NCBI RefSeq assembly: GCF_937616625.2 | Contig: NC_065576.1 | Coordinates: forward strand, 16,308,501 to 16,372,500 | Length of the DNA: 64,000 nucleotides | Direction: 5' to 3' | From: Mercurialis annua | Lineage: Eukaryota; Streptophyta; Magnoliopsida; Malpighiales; Euphorbiaceae | Shown: positions 47,899 through 60,700 of the stretch, piece after piece | Layout: each line of letters starts with the position of its first letter | Position numbering within the stretch: the stretch's first letter is position 1 | Program-made: the position numbers and the translations under genes | The notes under the pieces: model-generated | The model's database searches: none | What the model saw: the letters and a program-made list of their open reading frames with translations, nothing else | What the model was told of the DNA's origin: nothing

Positions 47899-48847
47899 GA
47901 GTGAATGGTTATGCCAAGTACTATTGGTGAGACCCCTAAGCACAAGGTATTCTTCATGTCTAAAGAAGACGAATTGAATCGAGTTATTTCTCTACTTACG
48001 GTCGCTGGCTATTATAATAGCCCTAGCGGATAATGAGCCATAATGCTCATGCATGTCTTGATACAGTTCCACAAACTCGGGTACTATACCCATTGATATA
48101 ACGACTGCTTTGTTGTCCTTACTAATCTCAGGAACTGTTCTTACCATGCACAAAACTCCTCGGTGTATGCTTCAATAGATAGCATACTCCTTGAGTAAGA
48201 TTCTAACTTCAACCTGATACTATTCAAACTGATCTCTGTTTGAAGTTCTCATATGCGCACATCCTTTCTCATATCTGATACCTTTGTAATTAAAACTAGA
48301 ACTGTTCATTGTTGAATTGTTTTTTTGTCAAAATCCTCTGATAGATCTTTCTCTTATGAACCGCTGATGGATCTCTTGTAATCCACCACATTTGGCATGA
48401 AAGGTATCCTGATACACAAAAGTTGCTCTTCGTAGAAAATGTTTTGATATATAGGAGGCGCTTCCTCCTTTCCTATTGCAGTACATGACTGAGCTTCATT
48501 TTGCTCATACATGTTGAAATATAAATAAATTGTTGTGAGATTCCATTTTCACAACGTCCAACTTCAATATGCATTTGGCACATGCATATGTTATCAAATC
48601 ATAGCACGCATCCTCGCCTCAACCATGTACTTCACGAAAACAAACAACATATCGCAAATCTATCGATTAACCTTTGCACAAAGAAATCAATTAATGACAA
48701 GCAGACTCAGGTACGACTCTTTTCTATTGCTGTAGTAGTTCCTAGGTAACTTTATGACAAAACCTAGGGTTAAACAAACACTTATCAAAGACTGGCAGTA
48801 GTAAAAATCTGCCCCAAATCATATTAGCAGTACTAACTAGACTAACT

Positions 48848-48859
48848 GCTCTGATACTA
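48848..48859 (-). other. LTR-3 primer-binding site
   Basis: The minus strand reads TAGTATCAGAGC, one base away from the usual TGGTATCAGAGC. It lies four bases from the LTR end at 48864. Confidence 0.85.
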
Positions 48860-51730
48860 ACCTTGTCACGACCCAAAATCTCGAGTCAAGACCGACGCTA
48901 GGGTGTGGGAATGGTAGTTCCAAAATCCGTAACAAGCCTAAAAACTATTAAATCTTTTTCGCAAATATCATACACAAAACTTACATTTCGATCGGAAGCG
49001 TTTATACAACTATACATTACCGAACAATCGGCAATATAACGTTTAATAATTGTGGTACTAGCACCTATTTAAAACACAAACCACAATGTACAACTTACAA
49101 AGCAAATATCACAGGTAGTCACCTTCCGTCTACAAAACATACGTATATATAATGGCAGCAAACGCAAACCAACATCGTATCAAAATACTATACTAGACCA
49201 CAACTCTGGTCAGACAAAATACTACTGCAGCAAGTATGAAAGTCTGGACTATATATTTCAAGATTGACTTCCGATCAAAGAATAGACTTCTAGCCAAGAG
49301 TATATGTACCTGAAAGAAAACACTGTGGGGGGTCAACTTTAAGCTGAGTGAGTTATACGTTACTCATCCTATTATTAAAATAGCATCGTGTTTTTAAAAC
49401 GTTTTATGCAAACACAATCCTTTCATATACATATATTAGGCATATTCAATATTCTCAACCTCTATAATACTCATAATAAAATGAACATCATATCAACAAT
49501 TGTGATATCCATCTCTGTAATAATTCACCAAACCCTTGGTCTGTAACCAGGAACACAACACTGGCTTACAGCCTAGCCAAACTCTTTCTAGGCCACCTGA
49601 CGGCTAACCCTTCTACTTCATTAGCAGGCTCGGCCCTTCTCCCTTCACCGACCATTGTCTGGGACTTAGCCTGGTTTCATGCGCATTGACACCTAACAAA
49701 AATATTCTCCCATGTGCATATCTCTATCTCAGCACATAATCACAAGTGCAAATCACAACTCAGCACCTCTCACACACATCATTTCAGAGTGGCATATCAC
49801 CAACATAAATTTTAAACCATTTAAGCACAACTAAATAACCATTTGGCCACAAAACCAAATCTCAAAGCAACTTTAATTGATCTTTTACCAAATCAAATGA
49901 CTATCCAATAGCTAAAACGTCATATTACATTTCTGATTCAAACCATATACAAATCACCAGTTGCATATACAAAGTAATACAATTAAGTTGTATACAAACG
50001 ACACAAACCAATCCAATGAAATCAAGCCAATATAAAAAATCCAAGACAAAGAATACAATCCAAAACAATATAATCCAAACCAATTTAATCCAAGCAATCC
50101 AATCCAAAATAATCTAATCCAAACCAATTTAATCCAAGCAACTCAATCCAAAACAATCCAAACAATACACATTTACGATGCGTTCAAGTACTATTCATAT
50201 AGTATATTGACATAGATTTAATTACGATAATGCGAGTAATTAAAATATACTCACAACTTTCTATCAAATCTTATATGATTTCCATGTCTTGACCGAACCC
50301 CTTAGCAAAAACCATCAAATTCATAACTTGTCGATACCTATTACACAATCACATTTCAAATACGTTTAAGTAATATCAATTATCCAAAGTTCACTTTTAA
50401 TACATTTATTAAACACATTCTTAATGGTTATATCATTCATAACCAACTTATACGCTTAACACGACCTGTAACCCTTTTTATGTCAATATCGCACTTAGAG
50501 TCATTTATCGCTTACTTAAAACACTTAACTTTTAACTCGATTCCTTAGCGTTTATTTGTTTAAAAAAAGCCTTATGCATTTCATATACATCCATATAGAT
50601 TTGATAAAACCTTATCTCAAAGTTTGTTTTCAAAACTAATTTTACATCCAAGTCGAAACTAGTTCGCGTAGCTTGGCATTTTCGTCAAAATCAAGCGTTA
50701 TTGGACCTCGGGGATGGGGTGACTTCAACCCCTTCCTCCTTCACTTCCCCTCCTATTTTGATAAGTGGAGGGGCTGCTCATGGCCAGCCCTCATGGCTCA
50801 CCAACAATTATCAATTAACCTATCAAAACCGATCAATTACAACACATAAACTCCATTTTAATGCTTCAAATCATCATCATCACCATTATTAATAAAAATA
50901 CCAAATAAATCTCAAGCCCTTGTTGCACACATCACCATTCTCACATCTCACCAATTCAATCACCAATTCAATCATCAAACACCATTTCTATTATTGAATT
51001 CATCATCATTATTAATTTCAGTAAAACTCGAATTCACAGCAGCAAAATCTAACTGAGAGGTGATGATTTTTACCTCAATATTCTGTGGTAGATATGTAGA
51101 GCTTGTTTCCCTCGTTCCGTGGTTGCAAGAATCGTCCAATTCCATTGAGAAACAAAAACGATATGACCATTTAAAGTTTTAGAATTTTTGAATTAGGGGA
51201 TGATGAAGAGCGTACGAGAATTTCTCACTTCAGCTGAGAATTGTGTTTGAGCTGAGTTAAAACTTGATTCATTGGCTATTTATTATTAAGGCAATAAGCC
51301 TCTTTTAGTCCTTAACGAAATCAACTCAAACCACTTCGATTTCTAATTTAAAACCTGTTCGATTTCATCGATTAAATACCCGATTTTTGCACCTCGGTAA
51401 ATTTTATTTTATTTACTGTCCAAATAAATAATATCACTCTATTATCTCATAATTCTATTTTCGATATTTTATGTTTGCAATTTTAACCAAAAACGCTCAA
51501 ATTCCAATTTTGAGTAACTTGCACTTTTCTCACTTTTTCGTCCAATTTTCAATTTAATAACTATCGATAATCATTATATTGATATTATTCTTATAAATAC
51601 TAATTACCGTTCATAATCTTTTTAATTTCTATTTTCCGGGAATTAAAAGCTTATTTTCAAATTTTGGGCTAAAGTCTACTTTTAGCCACTTTCTTTTATT
51701 TATTTTTTTAACCCGATTCAATTTCCTTTA

Positions 51731-53293
51731 GAGGAAATTGCACAAAAGACTCTCTTTTTTAATTTATTTGCAATGAATACCTCAATTTTAACAGTTTATT
51801 TTTTTATCTCATTTTTCTATTGTTTTTAGCTGTACTCCCAACTAAAGTTAATTTATTTATATTTTTACACTCCTTCCTATACACACATGCACACCTTATT
51901 TATCTTTTTTTTTTCTCTCTCTTCCTTTTCTCTTTCCTCTTCCTCCTCCTTCTTCTTCATCTTCGTCTTTTTCTTCTCCTTTTCTTATTCAACTTTTTTT
52001 TTCATTTTCTACTATTGAATTTCTTAGGAAATTCTATTTAAATTTTCTATAATTTATTTAATATATTCGATTTATAACACAAACAATCAGAGATCCGAAA
52101 CAAATAAGAAATCAAAGATGAAAAAATCAATCGTGTTCGTCTCAGAGAATTTGAAGCAACATAATATTACGCCATCGCCACCATCATATCCTCTTATTCT
52201 GCATCTTCTTCTTCCTCTTTCTATTTTTTATGTATTAATTTTTTGTTCATACGTTTGAAACTATTGTAAACCGTTTGAAATTGTTTTAAAGAAATCGTTT
52301 TAAATTGTTTGTTTGAAACCTTTATAAACTGTTTAAAACTTTGTAAAATGTTGAACACTTTGTAAACTGTTTTAAACTATTTTTACAACTAATTTAATTT
52401 TTTTAATAAAATGTTGAAACTGTTTTTAAAATCCGTTTGAAACTGGTTGAAACCATTGTAAACTGTTTGAAATTTTTATAAACCGTTTTTGAAATTTTTG
52501 TAAGTTGTTTGAAAATATATATTTTAACTGTTTGAAACCTTTGTAAACTGTTTGAAATATTTTTAAACTGTTTGAAACTGTATTTAGATAAAGGTTGCAA
52601 ATTGTGTATTATGAAACTGTTTGAAACGCTTGTAAACTGTTTGAAACCTTTGTAAACTGTTTGAAGCTGTTCTTTTGAAACTGTTTGAAACGCTTGTAAA
52701 CTTTTTGAAACCATTTTATAAACATTTTTTAAATGATAGTAAAACTGTGTTTTAGAAACTTTTTGAAACTGCATTTGAAACTGTTTGAAACCGTTTTTAG
52801 TAAATTTTTAATGAGAACAAATAAATTAATAATTTACAGTTTTCTTTGTTTTTGTAGAAAGTTATTATCGTTGGATTTGAATTCGAAGTGAAATTTAAAA
52901 CGATTTGATTACGAATTAAAAATTCGAGCGGATCAGAAACTAAATTTGAAACTTACAATAAATTTTTAAAAAATAATGATAGAATTAGAGAAATTAGTTT
53001 GTTTAATTTCTATAAGCTGAAGATTTTGAATTGAATTGCTGAATTGATAGTTATTTTTTTATTTTATTTTAATTTTGAAGAAGAAGGAGAAGAAGACGAA
53101 GAAGAAGAAGAAGACGAAAAAGAAGAAGAAGAAAAAGAAAAAGAAAAAGATATAAAGTACAAATGGAGTATAAAAATAAATAGGAGAGTAAAAAAATAAA
53201 TACCTGACATGTTAGGGTAGAGAAATCAAGTTGAGATTTTTTAGTTAACAAATACAAATATTTTCACTATTTAGGCATTCTCCTAATTATCCC
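51731..53293. mobile_element. Mutator-like non-autonomous element
   Basis: An insertion of 1563 bp is flanked by the 9-bp duplication TTTCCTTTA (51722-51730 and 53294-53302). The other LTR of LTR-3 has this 9-mer once. Ends are GAGGAAATTGCACAAAAG and, inverted, GGGATAATTAGGAGAATG: weakly similar long terminal inverted repeats. Their inner parts carry a polypyrimidine run at 51905-51985 and a polypurine run at 53078-53150 that are complementary in kind. A 9-bp duplication with long, poorly conserved arms fits a MULE (family knowledge). It has no transposase gene. Confidence 0.7.
52250..52800. repeat. TTTGAAAC / GTAAACTG minisatellite inside the Mutator-like element
   Basis: Imperfect tandem copies of a unit of about 20 bp of the type ACTGTTTGAAACCTTTGTAA. 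The related minus-strand open frame at 52403-52774 is a product of the repeat and not a gene. Confidence 0.85.
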
Positions 53294-53462
53294 TTTCCTT
53301 TATGTAATATTACTATTGAATTTTTCTTATTAAAATTCAATGTCGACCTACTCGGATCCTCCTTTATTAAATTATTCCGCTTAATTCCTTATTTTCTCAT
53401 TTTAAATTACTAAAATGAGACACGCCGCTTATTTTTAAAATAGCCAAATATTGGGTATTACA

Positions 53463-54103
53463 CGTATACTCATGTACCGACCTGTCTCCTCTAGCTAAAA
53501 CCAGCAAATTGTCACGGTAACCCTCCGTCACTGAAAATGGAAAGTAGAAATCTCTAAATCGAGCCACAAAATTTGCCCAAGAAATAGTTGCCATATCGGG
53601 ACGAATAACCCTACGAAACCAGTCATTTGCAGGACCCTTCAAGGACATCTTCACTAACATAACAGTATACCTCTCAGTAGCCTGAAACGTCTGAGCATTT
53701 TGCTCAACCTCCTCCAAAAAGTCTAGAGCATCACTGTCGCCCTCAAACTCAGTCGGCTTCAGCCTCGCATAAGCCAACATCAAATCCTTGTCAGTGGTTC
53801 CGCCACCACCAGCCTGTGGTACATGCTGTTGTATAAACTGTCCCAGCATAGCATACTGGTTCTACATAGCGACCTGTCCCGCCTACATTTTCACCTGATT
53901 ATTCTGGAGTGTAGCGATCCAAACAAGAAATGTAGTGAAGTCAAACGGATCCATAGGAGCCTGTGGTACACTTGGTGCCTGAACGCCTGCACTACCACGT
54001 CCCCTACCTCTGCCTCCAGCGGCCTGACCTCTGCCAGCCTGTCCTCTGCTAGCTTGGCCTCTGCCAGCCTGACCTCCGCCTGTGTGTCCTCTACCTGCTT
54101 GAA
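53463..54103 (-). pseudogene. gag: GYP-2 gag, middle part
   Basis: The minus-strand fragment has an RG-rich segment (GRGQASRGQAGRGQ), then FDFTTFL, ALDFLEEVEQNAQTFQ, MSLKGPANDWFRRV, MATISWANFVARFRDFYFPF and DRSVHEYT, parallel to GYP-1 gag. Two stops occur in the linker near 53870-53890. It is cut at the left by LTR-3 and at the right by SOLO-2. Confidence 0.9.
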
Positions 54104-57100
54104 TGTCACGACCCGATTCTCGGCATCGAGACCGGCGCTAGGGAATGGGAGTGGTTGCTCCGAAACCCGTAGCAAGCCTTAAAAACACATTAAAATCACT
54201 TAAAATTTTTCGCGGAATTCAAATCATTTTCGAACATTTTAAAATCGCAGTTTAAAACGTTCTCATAAAAATTACCATTTAAAACATGCACATAATTTTC
54301 TCTTTAATTATTGCATTTTAGTTTTCAAAACCATTTCATTATGGTCTATCATGCATCTCATTATGCATACCACCTTACTATGGTAATTACTGCATTTCAC
54401 TATGCAGGCCATTTCTCTAATGGACTTAACTGCATTTCATTATGCAGACCATTTCATTATGGATTTAACTGCATTTCATTATGCAGATGCGCTCGCCGCA
54501 TTTTATACTCGTGCAGTCGCTCGGACTTTCGCACAGCATTCACATATTACATATTATCAGAGTTTAGCGTTATAAAATAATATAAAGCATAAATAAGTCC
54601 AACGACTACTAAGGTATCACCGTTCACTATTCTAGCTACTGCAACTCTAGACACATAAAGGAAAGTCATTCTCACTTTATTCAAGTCAGGGATTCCCGGA
54701 ACAAGAAATTGGAAATCCACACCTCAGACTACTCGCCTGTAAAAATATTAAATTCAACGGGGTCAGTTATAAAAACTGGTGAATGCGTACAACATGTACT
54801 AATAAACATTAATATGAAAGCAATGCATTCCAGATTTCCGATTCATATGAAATCCTAAACCATGATTCATGTTCCTATATGCTTTCAACACAGGAAACAT
54901 AAATATTCCACATCATTTCATCATATTCGGGTTAACCTTTTATTTTTCTTTGGCCGTATTTATTTTCTCTTTTTGTACTTTTAGCCAGTCAAATTCGATT
55001 ATTCTTATTTTACGTATATGAAAGTTCCAGACTTACAATACAACGGATTTCGGCAGTACATAAATACTGTCGCCAATTTCACTTTTTTTTTATAAAAGGT
55101 TCAACCTCTCAGATCTCGGCAGTTTCTCTTTACTGCCTTTGGTCGTCTATATTCCGTTGCCTCTGAAGATCTGTTCACACAGAGTCTAGGCCGTCGCCTG
55201 ACTTTCCAGGCCGTCGCCAGGATTCACACAGCACATTCACATGCAACCCATTCTAAATGCAATACCGGTGATCACACAGCACTATTGCCGCCCAATAGTA
55301 AGCATGTTTCAATGAATCTAAATCGGTTTCAACACTATGAATAGTTCATGCGATTTAAATTCAAAATAAAATAAAGCATTTGCAAATCATGTAAAGCAGT
55401 TCGCAATATTTTTAATACTAATATTTAGCAGTATAAGTTGTAAACACACTCACAGTACTCGCTTATTCCAAATATAAAAATACCACCCGTCGAATATTCA
55501 AAACCTTTGCTCGCCGGTTTCCGCGACAAAACTCGCTGGATCTAATTTAGAGATTAAACATTAATAAATGTAATAACTCTAAATTCTAGGATATACTCTA
55601 GACCGACTCAACCATATAACCACATAATCACAAACCAAATTTGATTCCGACTATCTATTTCTGCGTCATCGTATTTCTATACGATACACCACGTAGTTTA
55701 TTTATTTCAATAAATAAACATAGAATTATAACTTCATATAATTCTAACACACATTCAATTCACATAATTTTCTAAAAATACACTTTTAGAAAATATCAAC
55801 AATCATATCACAATTCAAAAATATCCAAAAATATTTTTCCGTAAAATATTTTTGACCCGGGGCTCGGCCCCCCCTTATTTTCTGCCAAAAACATTTCGGC
55901 ACTAACTTCTGCCAAATGAGTTTAGGACTGAGCCAACATGCTCTATCCCCTCTACTCATACTCCGGTCACCGTATATCGGTGGTTTTGGCCGGAAAATTC
56001 AAAAACGCTAAAAACGCTTAAAAATTCATTTTAAGCCATTTTAACACCGAAATTCACCAAAATCATTTTCAAATACATTTTTAATTTTTATCTTGTAAAA
56101 ACAGCAGCCCAAAATTTTAAAATATTTATTTTTCATTATTTTAGCCATTAAAACCGAAATATCAATTAATAATCAAAACCGATTATTAATCCGTCAAAAC
56201 ACTTCGATTAAATCACTTAAATTCCATAAATAATTATCATATGTATTTCCAGAAATTTTTCATGAATTATTTCTGTCCAGAAATTAAAATGACATAAATA
56301 CCCTTTTTCATCAAATTTTAGCCGAATAGAGTTATTAAAAATTAAACCCGATTATTAAACCGCTAAAAATTAACCATTAACCATTTAATTAACATCAACC
56401 ACAAATATAACTCATACATGAACCAATTTATTTCCAGAAATTAAAAATCAATTTATTTACCCTTTTTAAGCTATTTTTAAGCTTTAAAACAATTAAAAAT
56501 CGAAACCCAACTAATTAAATTAACACCCGAATAAATTAACATTTTTAATCCACAAAAATCACACTTTAAAGCATATATAAATCTCAACATATAGATCAGC
56601 CCAGAAATTTAAATAAATAATTTAATTTTTCACGGAAAAATTATTTAAAACCGAAACCCATTAAACTAGTAATTAAAACCAACTAATTATCCATCAAACA
56701 TCAAATTTAAACCATCCTAAGCATGTTTCTAGAGTTCATCAACTTCAGAAAATAAAAATCAAGATTTGAGCTTGAAATTATACCTCAAACGAACATGCAA
56801 ATATAGATACACGATCTACGCAATATTTCCGACAATTTTTGTTAAGAAAATTTTGAGAGAAAATCAAAGTTGAAAGTTTTGTGTTTTGATCAAAGGTGTA
56901 TTCGGCACCCACACCAAATGAAGAAGATGAAATAGAGACTTGGGCACCAAGACTTCATATGGAAATATCTAGATATTAATTAGGTTGTTCAATTATTTAC
57001 AAGTTTGCCATTATGGCATTCTTGTAAATAATTCGAACTCTAGGGGCAAAATAAACTCAACTTTACCAAATATTCAAAAACATTAAATCACATCATATGG

Positions 57101-57352
57101 GCTGAGTTAAAATATTTTTGGGCCTTTAAAAATATTTAAAATAATTATTTTTACGGTTTTTAGTGAAAAATCACAAAATTCACTTTTAACACGTAAAATT
57201 GCCAAAAATCACATTTAAGGCAAACACATACCAAATCATATTTTTACCCTTATAAATTCATCACGTGAATTTATTCACTATTTTCGAGGTCCTAATCAAT
57301 TAAAATCGGACACACACGAAAATAAACGCTAAAAATTCTACGGGGTATTACA
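54104..57352 (-). mobile_element. SOLO-2: solo LTR in GYP-2 gag
   Basis: A 3249-bp LTR with ends TGTCACGACCC and GGGGTATTACA is flanked by a perfect 5-bp duplication TTGAA (54099-54103 and 57353-57357). No internal sequence accompanies it, so it is a solo LTR left by recombination between two LTRs (standard interpretation). Its inner end has the shared GAGACCGGCGCTAGGGAATG module. Sequence between 55440 and 57340 is AT-rich with no gene. Confidence 0.95.
54331..54486. repeat. Hairpin array with constant TTCATT loop in SOLO-2
   Basis: Alternating short inverted repeats CCAT-TTCATT-ATGG and CTGCAT-TTCATT-ATGCAG, seven or more, with variants CCATTTCTCTAATGG and TGCATCTCATTATGCA. Here the loop is kept while stems alternate between two types. 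The array lies close to the LTR 3' end in element sense. Confidence 0.8.
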
Positions 57353-57445
57353 TTGAACTACCGGTTCATGCTGATCGACCTCAATTGACACATCGTCATC
57401 AGCCTCAGCATCAGCCTGAGTTACAGCACGCCCACGAGTATTCAT
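57353..57445 (-). pseudogene. gag: GYP-2 gag amino-terminus
   Basis: Start codon at 57443-57445, reading MNTRGRAVTQADAEADDDVS, parallel to the GYP-1 gag start (MDNVVRTRARAAAEQEAEAD). It is interrupted after about 30 codons by SOLO-2. Confidence 0.85.
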
Positions 57446-57795
57446 TTCTTAGAATGAAACAACAATCCTTAACATAGCCACAAGGCAACACCCAAAGTAT
57501 AACTTAAATAAGCATAAAAGCCAAAAATTCACCCAAAGTAATAACGTTAAACATTCCAAAGTAAAACATAAACTTCCAAAGTAAAGCATCAATAACACAT
57601 AAGACCGACGCAAAACACTCATAAAGGTGAAGGTAGAAAGTTTTGAAAACAAATGATGACGTTTCAAAAGACAAGACTTGAATCCTAATTCTACAGTAGA
57701 TCCTAAGACACAATAATACTTTTTATGCCTTAAAACAGTAAACACATAACATGTAAAATGACCTTGGTTTGAAATTAAAGCTCTGATATCAACTT
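57446..57795 (-). other. GYP-2 leader with primer-binding site
   Basis: Untranslated leader. At 57780-57791 the minus strand reads TGATATCAGAGC, a one-base variant of the initiator-tRNA binding site, four bases from the LTR end at 57796. I see nothing else in it. Confidence 0.8.
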
Positions 57796-60700
57796 TGTCA
57801 CGACCCAATGTCATTGATCGCGACCGGCGCTAGGGTATGGGTATGGTCATACCAAAATCCATAGCAAGCCTCGCGGATAACCTTATATACAAATAAACCT
57901 GCAAGAAAACAACTGCTCGGGGGCAACCGAGACTCCAACCTAAGTCTAGTAGTTTATACAACAGTTCTAATATCATAACTTGATAATAATCTGAAACTAT
58001 GAATCATGCCTCAAATATAATAATCCAAAGTAACATGGCAAAGTATAATAGCATAAAATTCGTACCACTACGACAACCAAAGTATAATGATCAAACAATA
58101 TACTAGTTCTACTGCGGTCTAAGAATTAAAAACAATAGACTAGTTTTATTGACATAAAAAGACCTCCGAGGAATCAAAAGATTAGAGATGACCAACGCTC
58201 TCAAAATCATAAGCCTGGAAAAATTGGGAAAACAACAGGGTCAGATATGCTGAGATGAGTTCATAATGCTATTTACATTTATCAGGTTTAAAAACCCTTA
58301 AAACAAATCCTTTTATACTAATATATATTTGATTATGGAAAACAATATTGAAATGAAATCCCAAAGTATATAACCCAAAGTATTATCCAAAGTAGATGGG
58401 AACAAATCCTCACCGATTTCCAAAGTAGGCCAGACATTGGTCAGCCAATCCCAAAGTACTTACCCGTGCACACAGACTCGATACAAACCTATCGAGTAGT
58501 TCGTTTCAATCCAGATTCATAGTCCTTAAAACATTTCATAAATATTTGTAACAATAAAATAATTTGCGGTACTTAATAAAGCGGTAAATAACATTATAAA
58601 CTCACTGCTTATTTATTCACGTGAACCTTGGCAAACAACTAACCCTGCGTAGACTCCGAACCACAAACAGTCGACGAATCTAAAATAATGTATAAGTTAA
58701 AATCTAAACAGCCCCTAACTCTAAGAATGCTAGACACCACATAGGACTAGCATCTCAAAACACAACTAAAGTACAACTGTAATGCCCCGTGTTTTTCCGA
58801 TGATTTTTTTCGATGTATTTTGGTTTGGTCTTTGGTGGTTTGGTTCCTTGAAATCATGGTTTGGTTTGCATAACGTTTGGTTTGTTGTTTTGATTAGGTT
58901 CTGAACTTTATCGAATGAATATTTATGTGTTTTCTAGATGTGGCATGCTTTAGTAAAATGTCTATATCTCCCTAATGCACCGTTGGATCGGGCTCCATTT
59001 TGGATATGTCGCTCCTGAGAAAATTTTCTAAAAACTGGTCGGTTGAGATTATTTTCCGATTTTGCGGGCGCGAGTTTTGAGTGTCGCGGGGGCGAGATAT
59101 GTCGCGGGCGCAACGTGTTCGTGTCTTGGGCGCGATACGACACTTTTGGGTTCGCTGTTTTTGTATAAATAGGCTTTTAACTCGATTTCTTCAGCCCCTT
59201 TTCACTCTATCAGACCTAGAACGACCTGTTACTCAAACAAACTCAATTTCTATCATTCCTTTATGATTCATAGTGGTTTTCAACAATTGCTTTGTGATTA
59301 TTCATCCTATTTGTGATTCCTACGCTATTCCTTTTGGTATTCTTCGTTGGAGTGATTTGTGGCTTCATTATTTTGGTCCAGACCCTTAACCTAGGGTTTA
59401 TTATCTTTATTATCATATTGTTCATCACTCTAAGGTATTGTCTTCATTCATTTTGTATTGGGTTATTGTTGTTGATGTTTTATGGGTATAATTTCATGTT
59501 TTAGGGTGTTTTGAGGATTGCAACCTAATGATTGATGGTCTGAGTTTTATAATATGATATATATATGTTTAATATGGAGTTTAGTATGATTATATTTTGA
59601 TGTATAATGATTGGAATTGGTTTGGCATGATTTAAGCGATGATTATGCGTTTTCTAGCTTTTTGCGTTAGGGATTCGCTTAACATTTTATATTAATAATA
59701 AATCTGAATTTGACATGATTTTTTTTTATTGTTCATGTATAGCTACTGATATAAAGATTTTGAATTTGAATTTGAATTTGAGAATTGGAATTAAGATTGT
59801 TGTGTAAAATTCTACGATTTACGAAATTATCAATTTTATGAATGTTAAAAGCTAAGTTTGCAAAATGGTTTTCAAATGCTATACCTACTGATCTAATATT
59901 TTATATATGATGTATTGATGTTTCCAACACAGTAGTAACATACTTTGCTTCATCGATTGTTGGTTTTGAATCATTTGGCTAGTTTAGGCAATTTTTGGCA
60001 AAATTGCCAAATTTGATTATTTGAGTGCTTTGGCTTTAATTTTGGTTTTGATCAAATTGTTAATGGCTGGAAATACATTTTATAAACCATTTTAGACATT
60101 TTTAAAGTATTAGTTTTATCTTATGTTGTTTGGTAATCGATTGTTGAAATGGTATATAAGTTATGGTGAATTTTACAAAGGTATTATGGCTATCTAAGTT
60201 AATATTTCAGATTTGAGTTAAAACTTTAAAAGGTGTTTAAATCCTATTGATTGCATTTAAAGTTGCATTTTTAAGTGATGTATACTTTGGATGAGACTTG
60301 CCAAGTGTTGGGAAGCTATATGGTTTTTGCTTCATATTGTGGTTGTATTGTTAAGCTACAGATTGAGTTCTTATTTCAAATGACTTTGGTTTATTTAAAG
60401 GATTTTGGTTTTTCTTTGGTTTATACATTGGTATATGTTTGGGTCGGGTTAGACTTTTGTCCCCCGACATGTTGTGTTGAGCTATACTGCAGTTAAGGCT
60501 AACACACTACTTTGGGAAACTCTTTGGTTTAAAAGAACTATATGAAAAGGACTTTGGTTTTGCTTTAAGGACAAGAACTCATCTAAGCTAACTTGCCTAA
60601 ATTGTATAAAGTGAATGCTATGAATTCTTTGGTTTGTTTGGTATATGGATGTTTACCTTACTTGAATTGTACTTTGGTTGTGTTCAAGATGCTAGTCCTA

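Larger units (their letters stand above)
44842..48863 (-). mobile_element. Internal region of non-autonomous LTR-3
   Basis: About 4.0 kb. The polypurine tract (minus strand AGTAGGGAAGAA, near 44842-44853) lies next to the left LTR and the primer-binding site is at the right. It shares the block 45119-45520 with LTR-1 and the block near 47020-47100 with LTR-1 and LTR-2. No pol motifs are visible. The plus-strand open frames at 45465-45887 and 46252-46629 are hydrophobic readings of pyrimidine-rich sequence and I do not accept them. The minus strand between about 45900 and 46420 is unusually open but broken and not recognised. Confidence 0.75.
48864..53462 (-). mobile_element. LTR-3 5' LTR with nested Mutator-like element
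   Basis: Ends are TGTCACGACCCAAAATCTCGAG at 48864 and TATTACA at 53462. Without the 1.57-kb insertion it is about 3.03 kb. After its end comes CGTAT (53463-53467), matching TGTAT before the other LTR (32427-32431) at four of five bases, the probable target duplication of the whole LTR-3. It shows the empty CACTA site near 50669-50671. Confidence 0.9.

Noticed and set aside
52403..52774. 123-codon minus-strand frame
   Set aside because: Reads through the TTTGAAAC minisatellite; no start context or domain, and the periodic residues follow the repeat.
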